From: Melanocharis versteri | Taxonomy: Eukaryota; Chordata; Aves; Passeriformes; Melanocharitidae | NCBI GenBank assembly: GCA_013397845.1 | Contig: VZTG01010322.1 | Coordinates: 1,287,246 to 1,351,245, forward strand | Direction: 5' to 3' | Length of the DNA stretch: 64,000 nucleotides | Shown here: positions 25,701 through 37,700 of the stretch, in pieces | Layout of the letters: every line of letters starts with the position of its first letter | Position numbering within the stretch: the first letter of the stretch is position 1 | Translations under genes and position numbers: made by a program | The notes under the pieces: model-generated | The model's database searches: none | What the model saw: only the letters and a program-made list of their open reading frames with translations | What the model was told of the DNA's origin: nothing

Positions 25701-28700
25701 ATGAAGGTTGGTAAAGAAAACTCAAATCCCTGTTTGTCTGAGATGGAAAATTATAAGCATTCTGTATTTTAATAAATGTGAAAATTAGTAAAGCTGTATA
25801 TGAGAGTAAAACTATCATAAGTAAACAGTGAGCTATGTCCTTAACAGTGGTTTGAAGAGTAGCCCATGAACTCAACAGATTGGCACTTGGAGTTGTTGCC
25901 AGTGTAAATAATTGTGAAATGTATTAATCTTAACATGTTGTAGTTGAACTGACATCTTAATACTTTCTGAATAATAAGTATGGGATGTTGCAGCTTTGCT
26001 CCTCCAGGTGCTTTGCAGCAATAGTGTCTTACGTTCTTACACAGCTTCTCCCCATTCTTCCTTCTCCAGTAATGGGCTGTGAGGCCACGCTCTGTTCCAT
26101 GTCTGTGTGCACTCAGGCATGCACACACATACATGCACACACAAATGTTGCTTGATAGGAATGACTGCTTTATATAGAAGCTTCTGAAAGGTCAGGTCCC
26201 TTCCAATCTTTCACAACTTACTTTGGTTTAAATTCAGAGTTGGTAAAGCAGGAATGCTGTAACAAATAGCAGAATGTAAAATCTTCTCTAGTTAGAGGAT
26301 GTAAATACTGCCTGGTTTTGGTACTGATATACTGACAGCTACTGCTTTTCCCAGGGGAAAAGCTTAGAATTCAGTTTGTGTTCATTATGCAATATGAGTA
26401 ATCAGAATAAAGCTAAATACTAAAAAGACATTTCATATTTCTCACATAAACTTTTTATATTTATCTCCTAAAACCAGCAAATACACACAGACTTCCTTAC
26501 ATGAGACACAAAATGGAAATATCTAATCTTTCCTCCTTTTATCAATGAAGACAAAACCCACCATTCCCTTGAATATGAAAAAGGTTTGCAACTTGACATT
26601 TTGAAAATTAGTAGGTTTTCATACGAAGAAAGCACATAAAGGGCATCTGCAACATATGCAGCAAATGCTTGTGTATAGCTACATAGGTAATGTAAAAAAA
26701 TCACCTGAGAACATCTGGATTCAAACAGCTTTGTTGTGTTTATGGATAATGAATTTTACTGTGATTTCAAGCTTTTAACATTTGGGATGCACTGCAACAA
26801 ATATATCACTTCCTTAGTTTGCAAAAAGACTTGAGGAAATACATTTCATGGATAATTCAAGGATTCTCCATTTTCTCCCTGCATAGACCAGCATGCATAC
26901 TGCTTAGATGATTGTTAAATATCAAGTAGTCCTGAATGAGTTTCAGGAAAACTTTTTGGCATCTGGAAAGGTGCTGTTTGTCTTGTTGTAAAAGGTGTGA
27001 AAGGTATCACTCAGTGTGGGGAAATCTACACACATTTGGCCTAGTCAAGAGTTCTGTGTTGCATGTGACTGCCACCTACTATGGTAAACACTGTTGTATT
27101 GAGTTAGGAACAGCATTTATAGGAAATTGTCAAATTCAAATTGACATCGCTTTAGTACTTAATTATACATAACTTTATTAGTAGTTATAAAACATAATTA
27201 TATTAGTATTTGAAATAAAACATGCAATTACTTTCTAAAGGTTTGAGTTGAAGTTTTTAAATATCTGAAAATAAAGAAAACATTGTATTGTTGAATTTGT
27301 CATGTTTGTGCTGATTGCCAGACCACTTTAGCTTTCTTCACACCTTTGCATTTATGAAGCTCTAGTGTAGCAATATTTGCTTAGCTTCTAATTTTGGTTT
27401 GCTTTTTGTGTTTTTTCTTTCTCTCTCTTGGTTGTGCCGTTCTTCTTCCCATGATACTGTGCTCGCTCTTTCCGTGCATCACCTGTGATACCCCCCTGCT
27501 CCGACCATTCAGCTGTTGGTGAAGGGGGTACATGAAACTCTGGTAGCTCAGAGAGTTGTTCCTGCTCTCATTACTCTCTCCAATGACCCTGAAATGTAAG
27601 TTCCCTGACTGTCTTATATACCTAGCATCCCTCCTAATACTTAGAAAGAAATAACCATCAGTTTTGTTTCTTAATCTAGCTGAACAAAAATTGAATTACT
27701 TTTAAAGGAAAGTAACCTTTAAATCACTTATTTCTAAATAAAAAGGTTTACTGCAACACCTGAAATTAAACTGTATAAAAACGCTGAATAAACTTCAAAT
27801 AGAAAAGTTAAATCCATGTAATTTAATTTTTGTTTTCTGTATTTAATTATGTTCTCAGTTTTCAAATTTGCTTACATCATTTCTAGCAGAAAGCTGGATA
27901 CTACTATTCTGTAATGCTATCAGCTTTGCTACTGCAAAATTAAGTAGCATCTGCATTAATGAAATGCAAAGTAGTTTTGGCTACATCTCATTTCTGATAG
28001 AAAACTGTGGCACTTCATTTCCTGGACATTCTGATGTGATATTTCTTTCAAGCTAAGGAGGGATGCTTTGCTAATCTCACTAACAACTTGTTACTAACAG
28101 ATGCTGCAGCATGAATAGAGTCTTAGTGGCTTTAATGTCTTGTGTGGGTGACTAAACCAAGAACAACCCCAAGAGTCTGCCTGCCCATCCTCAGTCACAG
28201 CTAACCCAGTTCTTCAAGTTTACCAAAGCGTTTTTTATTGCATGTTGACTGGTTTACAGCTGACTCTTCGAGGCATGAGTGAAGCATTAGTTGACAAGCG
28301 GGTTGCTCCGGCCCTTGTTACCTTGTCCAGTGATCCTGAATTGTGAGTTTCAGACTGAGACCTTGAGTTAATCCTGTCTTTTTCCTGGTCTGCTTTTTTT
28401 TTTTTTTNNNNNNNNNNNNNNNNNNNNNNNNNNNNNNNNNNNNNNNNNNNNNNNNNNNNNNNNNNNNNNNNNNNNNNNNNNNNNNNNNNNNNNNNNNNNN
28501 NNNNNNNNNNNNNNNNNNNNNNNNNNNNNNNNNNNNNNNNNNNNNNNNNNNNNNNNNNNNNNNNNNNNNNNNNNNNNNNNNNNNNNNNNNNNNNNNNNNN
28601 NNNNNNNNNNNNNNNNNNNNNNNNNNNNNNNNNNNNNNNNNNNNNNNNNNNNNNNNNNNNNNNNNNNNNNNNNNNNNNNNNNNNNNNNNNNNNNNNNNNN

Positions 28701-31700
28701 NNNNNNNNNNNNNNNNNNNNNNNNNNNNNNNNNNNNNNNNNNNNTTTCTTTTTTTTTTTTTTTTTTTAAACAAACCAACCCTCTAAACTAATAAAAACAT
28801 TTCCTTCTAAATCTCAACCAAACATAAACAAACAGAGACAGATAAGTAGAGGGGAGGCCTGTGCTAGAAGATGGGAAATCCCATGCTCAAAATGTTTTGT
28901 AAAATCTTCTCCAGTACAGTTGTGTAATCTAACTCCATTATTTCCAAATGAAATAGTTGTATTTTAAAATGGTGACGAAAAAGTCCACATGAGTATATTG
29001 TACTACTTTAGGTGCTTTAGGATATCTTGTTTGGCTCCCAAACACTTCAGAAGAGCACAAGACTCTCGTTGTTCCAGTCATATCTGCTGGTTTAGCCCTT
29101 GGTTTCCAAGTTGGCACTGAAAGACATAATGACATTACCAAAATATTCCTTGAAGATAATGTAGAGATGCAATTCCTCCTCATTTTTTTAAATGATGATA
29201 CTATGGTAATAGATAAGAATTCTAAAGAAACTCAGGGTTCTGCTGTAAGCAGTAGAAAACTGGATTTCAGATTTCTGTGTAATCAGATTTCTTCTGTAAG
29301 TCCTTGCAGTTTTTTGCAGAGCTTGCATTCTTCCCGTAATTTCAACATATTCTAAAAGAATGTGTTTGAGGAAATATGAGTAATGTGAGTCAAGTCAGTC
29401 ATGACTCACACAGACTTGTAAGATGGAAAAGTTAGAATTTTGTAGCTTGGAATGCATGCCTATAATCAGTTGGGAAGAATATTGTTTTGTTACCACACAG
29501 AAATTACTGTATCCATTGCACTAATTACAATAAGCCCTAGAGTACAGAGGTGATAGCACCTTCTGAAATGTATAATAAAATGGGGTTTTTTTTCAACTTT
29601 GAATGCAAATTAAATACTTATGTCATCTTATTTTCAGTTTTCTAGCCTTTAGTTGGAGAAATATTTTTAATTCCATTGATTTTATGATGGTTACTTTTGC
29701 ATTTCTGTCCTCTGCAAAAAAAAATTTTCAGCCTATTAATTGAGATACATTACAAAAAATGCCACTAATTGATTTCTAATTAAACAGGAAAACTCTGTAG
29801 TTATTAATAGTAAGAGGGAAACTGTAATAGCAGGTAGTAAAAGGGAGTATCAGACTCAAGGAAACCTCAGGAGGAAAGATTAGCTATATGGAAGGACCTG
29901 TCTGTTGTTAAAAGATAGATCAGATTAAAACCCTGGTAACAGTCTTTAAAATGTAGAGTTGCATTGAAGAGTTTGGAACATCCTGTTGGAAAAAATCTGT
30001 AAATTAGAAGAAAGTCCAAGATCTGTCATCTGAAATAGGGAAGATTGTAAACATACTCTGAACTGATCATAACAATTTCTAGCATCTTTATTCTTTTGTG
30101 TTCTCTCTATTTGTCTGGGAATATTTAAGCTTCTGGAGAGAGTGAAAATGCAGCTGGCATCTTTCCTGGAGGACCCTCAGTATCAAGACCAACATTCTTT
30201 GCATACAGAAATCATAAAAACATTTGGAAGAGTTGGACCTAATGCTGAGCCCAGATTTAGAGACGAATGTAAGTTGCATCCATGGGAAGATGCAGTCTTC
30301 CTCTCTCTGTCCAAAAGCTAATAGGTATCCTGGCTATATTGATGGGGTTTTTCTTTCTTTTCTGTAAACTGTTACTATTTCAAAGATATTCCAAGGTACC
30401 TTTTTATTTTAGATGGTGCTACTACAAATTTTTATTTCAAGTTTGAGTCAATCCATTAAATGTACAAGGGCAATCCCATCAAAAGCAATTGTTTGCAGTT
30501 CTTACTCCATGCTGATGTATGAAGTTTCAGGTGCCTGCAGTTGCCACACAGCACCTGTTTAATGCTAAACAAGTCTGTGGAAAGCAGTTTCAAATCCTTA
30601 TTTCTGTGTTTACTTTTCCAGTTGTTATTCCACACTTGCACAAGTTAGCCTTGGTCAACAACCAGCAGTCTGTTGATTCGAAGAGACTGGATATCGCTAC
30701 CCACCTGTTTGAATCCTACAGTGCTCTTTCCTGTTGTTGTATCCTTTTTTCAGGGGAAGTTCAGCTGTTATTTCTCTGGTGGTGAGAGAAGTTTAATATC
30801 TGAGAAATAACTACGTTTGTCTTTGAATCTGTGATGTAAAACATGATCTATTCAGCATGAGGGAGAGGTTTTCAGAGGTGGTGAATATCATGGATTAGCT
30901 GGACACCAGATGCCCACCAAGCTGCTCTCACTCCCCTCCTCAGCAGGATGGGTGAGGGTGGAGGAGAAAATCAGATGAATGAAAAACTCATGTGTCAATA
31001 TAAAGGCAGTTTAATAAAGCATAAGTCATGCATGGAAGCAAAGCAAAACAAGATTTATTCTCCACTTTCCATCAGCAAGCAATGTCCATCTATTTCCTGG
31101 GAAGCAGGGCTTCAGCACATGTAGCAGTTGCTTCAGAAGACAAACATCATAATAATTTTTGTTAGTCATGAAGTGTCAAATGCTGATCCATTTTCTTAGT
31201 TTTGCTGCTGCCCTTATTTCCATAGAAAAATGTTATCAGAAGACAGGAAAAAAAAAGTATAATTTCAAAAGGCAATCCTTACAGTACCTTAACAACCTGG
31301 GTTTTAGTTATTTCAGAGGATTTAATGGTCAATCACTTTTTACCAGGACTGAAGTGTTTACGGACCGACATGGAACATCTCTCTCCAGAGCATGAGGTGA
31401 GCAGCTGTGTTTACTAAGTGAGTATGAGATGTAGGTGGCAGAAGTTGAAATGTGATGGCATTTAAAACCAGAAGTTAAGGATAGCCACTCATAAGTGGTA
31501 TCAAAATGTGGCATTGAGGAGTTTTTTTGATAAAGAATAGGTCACATGATTTCAAAACCAGTAAAATCTTGTAAAATGTATTTCTAAGCTGAGGACTTCT
31601 GCAGACAAATACTCAACTGTCAGAAATGCATGTAGAAACACATATCTTCCTAGACTGAAGAAAAAGGAAATGTTTTAACCATCTTTATGTCAATCAAACC

Positions 31701-34700
31701 AAGGACACATTAACATCTATGACTACAATATATCCAAGGAAATGCAGATAAAAATTGGTGGAGTGCAGGAAAGAAACTTTTAAGGATTAGGGAAGTAGAG
31801 TCCTAAAATACCTGGGATACACTTCATATCTGGAGTACTGTGTCTAGTTCTGGGCTCCCCAGTAGAGAAGCATGGACTTAGTGGGGAGAGTCCAGTGAAG
31901 GGCTGAAGGAGAGAATAAGAGAGCTGGGACTGTTCGCCCTGGAGAAGAGAAGGCTTGGATGAATTTTATCGGTGTACAGATAAATACCTGAAGAGAGGAT
32001 CCAAAGAGGACAGAGCCAGGCTCTTCTCAGTGGTGCCCAGTGACAGGACCAGAGACCATGGGCAGAGTTGGGGTTTTTTATTGTGAGAATGACTGAGTAG
32101 TGGCACACATTGTCCAAAGAGGTTGTGGAGTCTCCATGCTTGGATACTCAAAAGCCATCTGGACATGTTCTTCCTCGGCATTTGGCTTCAGATGGCCATC
32201 CTGGAGCAGGGGGTTGGACCAGATGGTCCTCCAGGGGTCGCCTCCAACTTCAACCACTCTGTGATTCTGTGAATTGTAAAGAGCAGATTAAGAGAAGCAG
32301 AAAGGACAACATGGGAGTGAACAAGATCTTCTCTGGTAGGAGGAGCTTACAGAAAGCAGCAAAAAACCAATAAAGTTAGCAGAAGAAGCGAGCTTGAGCA
32401 ACTTGAAAATCTTGGCCATATGCACTTTTTTGGTAAGTACTTGAAGAGGATGAATACTAACAGATTGAAACACACAGATGTTAAGTCAGTAGCAGGAAAA
32501 AAAGAGATGTCGTTTAGTTGCATGTTGGGGAAAATCTTAACAGGATAAACGTTTCAAGGGATGGAGAAAAATATTTAATCAGAATGTACAGAAGAATACT
32601 GTTGTATTCTTTAAAGATTAATACTGCACTTTCATGAATTACTTTGTATGTGAGAAAATTAGTTTATTTTCCTTGTGTTTGCAAAAGTGACTGAATGGAG
32701 ATGATTATTCTCTAGGAGTCCTAAGTTCTTATATTCAGTAACAAAGTTCCTTCTTCCAGTTACATTTTCCACATAAAAGCCTATAGTATCAATGTTTTAT
32801 TTTCTGTATATTATTATTGGAGGAACTTTTCAACCTGAAAGGAAAGAATCTGAGTTCAGAAGGCTGAGTCAGAAGGAGCAGTAGTGACCTGAGCATCACT
32901 CAAAGGCAACAGAATTGTGCTTCCTTACCACAGGCAGCACTGGAGGTGTGGCAGTCATAGATATTCTGTGTTCAGAGAGAGCTGGAAGACGGTTTGGGAA
33001 GTCTTAAGCATATATCTGAAAGCCGCAGTAGGCAAAAGTTTCATTTTCTTTCACTAATAGAATAACTGATACAAATACTGCTACTTCATTTTTGTATTTA
33101 ATGTAACTTCTAAGGTTTAAAGACATAGTTCAAAAGATGCCCTGAATTAGAACAAGAGGTTTGATTGAGTTTGAGTCTTGTAGTCAGAGAAGGAACTGAG
33201 GACTTGAATAGGATTAAAAATAAATCAATAGGTAAAGACAGCTCTCAGTCCTTCATTACCACATTCTGCATTACTGTGATTAAGTGACTTCAGGCATGAT
33301 GTCAAGTGCTTTGTTTTTTCAGCCAGAGAGAATTATAAAATTAAAAATATTTACTCCTACTCCAGTGGGTTAGAAAACTCACTTCAGGGTTTACAATTTT
33401 TATCCATTTTTTTGTAGAAATGGGTATCTGGTGCTTGATCAGCTTCCTGCTTCAACAGGATGTTTGTAGGCATCATGATAGAGGCTTCTGAGGCTAAGGA
33501 GTTCTAATGTCTGTCTTGGAAGCCTTCTATCTTAAAATCATGTTTTCTGAAATGAATGTCGTTTACTGTCTCAAATGATTAGACATTTGCATAAACAGAG
33601 TTAAGCCTTTTTTCATTATTTTGGCCAATATGGTGTTTTTCAGATGGCATATCACTTGACAAACACACATTTTCCAAATCACAGAGCCTTGGTCTAATGG
33701 CTCTAATGTCTGTACAGAGTTTATGCTCATCTTGGAAGGGTGACATTGTGGAATTAGCTTGTGTGGTCCTGTCTGGCAGCATTTACCACTCATATCTCAT
33801 ACTTGTTTTACTTTATTTCATATAAATGAAAGTGTAAGTTGGGCATTTAGGTCAGACCCTCTGATCTTTAAAAGAAACATTTCACCTTGTGCAGACATTC
33901 AGATACTTTACCAGCATCTCTAGTTCAATGTCAAGTCCCTTCTTCCTCATTTTCCACTTGCATTCTATGGGTTTTCAAAGTAAGTGGATTTGAGTTGCAT
34001 GGTAGTGAGTCAGTACTTGGTAAAAATATTTAGTCCATATACTGCAGTATTGTTTATAAGACTTAAGCATGTTAAGTCTCTTAAGGGTCTCTATATTTAG
34101 AGTTAGTGCTATAAAATATTTCTCTTTAAGGAGATGGGATTTCATAATCAGTCCTATGACCAAAGAAAGAGAACTCGAGGGAATAGGTCTGAGCAGTATG
34201 TGCAAAGCCATAACGTAGAAATTTAGAAATTAATTTGGGGAAGAGGGAAGAATTGCTCCACTTCATCCAAGAATTACACAGCCTTCCCAGAAGGAGCTGT
34301 GGAATGGATGGGAACTCCGTCCTGTTAATTGAAATGGTCCTGGGTCCTTGATGAATTAATCTCCCTGTTGATCAAGATTTCATGTTGTTGATATTTGTAG
34401 CATCTGAACTCAGATGTACAAAAATGTAGGAAAGCTCCAGTGCACAGGTAGAAATGCTAAGTAACAAAAATCATGGTGGCTGTGCTTAGAAATTTCAGGG
34501 CTTTTTTGATACAGAACAAAAAGCTTGCTTTTTCACTGGAATTCTGAATGTATTTCTCTTGTACCTCTGTACTCTTGAGCGTTAAATATTTGTATAACAT
34601 TTTATGCAAATGGAGGACAGCAAATTTAGCAGGAGGAGTTGTAGTCCTGTTTGAATGCCGCTCTCTGAAACACTCAAGGATGTGTAACACCTGTTACCTA

Positions 34701-37700
34701 AAATGTTTCAAATGTTGAAGTAATGTTTTTGGAGAAATAGAGTGAGCAGTGGCACAGATCTGCAGACCAGGCCACAATTATCAGTGTAATTAATGGTTGT
34801 GCTGATGTCCAAAGTGACCTGACAGAAACCAGCATTTTAATGTATACAAATACATTTAAAAATAGTTACCAGTTGGTAGTAACCATTAGTGATTGATCTG
34901 TATTTTAGAGATTGAAAATAGGTTTTTTCCTTTGTTGTATATATTCAGGTTTGGTAAGACAGTACTAATTTTAATTGCTTGTAGCTCTGAGATTTTAAGT
35001 TTAGTGTCTCAAAAAAGTACTTAGCTTTTTTCTGAGCTGTGGCAGAGGAAGTTTCCATTTATGCAGTGTGTATATATGTGTGCGTATATGTGTATATATA
35101 TATATTTATAGTTTCATACTTTGCATTCTAACTTTCTTGCCTAAGTGTTTCAAATGCTTTTGTCTTAATGTGTTAAAACAGTACTGTTGTGAACAGGGCA
35201 GGGAATCATTTATCTGTCCCATGAATTAACCAGATGATTTTTTTTTTAAGCCTACTATTGAGAATCATTCCTTTATTTTTGGATGAATGTAAAAATGTCA
35301 GTGTGGAGGTGTTTTCAGACTTAAATACTCTGCAAAAACCTTTAACACTGTAATTGCTTAAATAAAGGAAAAAAGCCATGAGTTATAGGAACTCTGGAAG
35401 ACACTAGTGGAATGATATCAAGTTCATTTTAGCACTTCTTTCCATTAAGATGTTGTCTTAGGATACCATCACACTTTTTTCCTTCCTTGCTTTTTCTTTC
35501 ACACATAATGTTCATGAAGATACAGTGTGTCACAGAAGTGAGTTTGGTTTAGCTCTGTTTTTAAAAGCCTAGGGGAAAAAGGAGGGAGCCTTGAACTTCT
35601 GTAACTATTTGGAAAACATTTTCTTCCTTAAGTTATTCTGAACGTTTTTGTTGTTTCTAACCACAAGGCATTATCAGATAACTGGAACTCAAAGGCACTT
35701 GAAAAAAAAAAAACCAGGGAAGCATCTTAAACAGTTCTGCTAATGTCAGAATTATTTTCAGAGTAGATTTCATAAGAAGTGTTAATGTAAAAGGAAGAAT
35801 GTCAAATGTCATGTTTCTCTCTTCTGTATGTGTCTTAGGTTATTTTGAGCTCCATGATAAAAGAATGTGAACAGAAAGTGGAAAACAAGACCGTCCAAGA
35901 ACCGCAAGGGTAAGACTTCCACTTCCCTTTTTTATGTGCCTCCAAAGTAGTGTTCTGCAGAGTGTATTCCATAAAGGTATCCAAGGTCTGTGACCTGAAA
36001 TCCTGCACTGACATATGCTGCATTTGAAAACAGATTTTAGAAACTTTAATACAGTGGTTGTTCCTGTCTCCAGGTTAAACACTGGCCAACAATTTTTTTT
36101 ATAGGAATGATGTTCTTTGATCATAATTTTATATTCATTTAAAGCAGTTTTTAAATTTCTGTCCTGAATCTGAGAAAGCAGGGAGAACCTGGCCTAAGTG
36201 CTTGGAACCATGTATGTAGCAGACACGTTGCCACCCATGGAGGTGGCAGCCTGCAGGCTGAGGGAATTGTTCTGGTCCTGGCTTGCTTCAGGCTGCTGTC
36301 CTGGTTTGCACATGACTGGCGCACATGAGAACAGCTTCTCCAGTGTATCAAGTGACCCTCTGTGAGTGTGCTGATTGGGAAGTGTGCTGGCTTTGGGAAA
36401 ATGCCACCTGTGTTGCACTTGGGTAAAACACCCTTTCCACAAACACAGAGTAAACCCAGCTCTCCAGGGAGGCATCAGACACACGGTGCGTGTGCATCCA
36501 TTTGCCTCACATGTAGAGACGGTATCATATGTGTGCACTTCCTGATAACAAAGGTAGCCAACAGACCCACGTTGGACATGGAAATTTGGAAAGCTCAGGG
36601 TCATTATGATAAGTTGTTTGTTCTCTGTTGCCTGTTTATTGCCTGGAATGGCATGCTAGCAGGTAAATTCTTGTGGATTATTATATAACTTAATAAATCC
36701 TTAGCAGTGTTGCCAGGAAGAGTGTGAGAAGGTGCCTGAAAAGAGAATTTGTTCTCAATCCTAATGCTTTGTCATGAGATTTGAGACAATTACTGAAGCT
36801 TGTTCATGTCATGCTTCCTTATCTGTAACAAACTGATAGAATTTACTTCTTGAAAGAGCTCACCGTAGTCCTGGAAGCAACTGGTAGTTTGAGAATGACT
36901 AAAATAAGAAAGGTGTACAAGAATTGAACAGAAGGAACATGAAGTAGAAAAAGGGTCAGTCTCTCACGCACCAAGTAAAATACTTCAGGCTTTACTAGTA
37001 GTAAATACTTTAAAATCAGAGTCAGTCCTATTAAGCCATTGCAGAAACAGATAAATGCAACATCTGATACAACATCTAGTGTATTTTCTTTTAGAATGCA
37101 ACTGCTGAAAATGAAGATATGAAAAGGATAAGTCTTCACAATGTGTTCCTTTGTTCTTTAATTACCCTTCCCCTTTCTTATTCAAAATCAGGCTATGGTT
37201 GCAGTCTTGTACTGTACAAAATTAACAAGAAATATTTTACCACTGAAGATATGACCTTTTCATATGCGTAAATATCTCCGTTTTCTTGCTAAGCCTTTGC
37301 TAATTTCAGTTCCTAATTTCAGTGATAAATATATATTTGACAAAGGATTTAAATGCAATTGGGATATAAATTACTAGGGTTTGTTAACAGCATGGGAATG
37401 CACACGCAGAAATCAAAACGGATACAAAAGCCATGTTCTTATCTTGTCTTTTCCCCTTGCTGTTAGAAAAAGTTGGCCAAATAATATGGCATCAAAGAAG
37501 TCGTTTTTTCAGAAGATTAAACTTTACATTTTTAAATATTGGATAGCCACTTTTGTTAAACATTTTCTTTAGCAATTAACAAGGTATTTCAATCATGGGT
37601 GACAACTTATGTTACAAGTTATTGCTATAAAATGCCCATCAGGAATGTCTGGTTTGGCCTAGAGCTTCCCCATAAAACAGGTAGAACTCTGTGCAGCATC

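Larger units (their letters stand above)
31397..35838 (+). other. RELCH intron, 4.4 kb, with a sense CR1 copy
   Basis: Apart from the CR1 fragment at 31810-32275 and a TA/TG run near 35066-35105, I see only AT-rich unique sequence with no supported exon. Confidence 0.85.

Noticed and set aside
28318..28778. Two open frames of 136 and 151 codons across the gap
   Set aside because: They exist only because N bases cannot form stops; the readable ends are poly-Lys from the antisense of the T runs.
36194..36688. Open frames of over 100 codons on both strands in the last RELCH intron
   Set aside because: They overlap antisense to each other, have no recognisable motif, and the intron is fully explained by the joined exons on each side.
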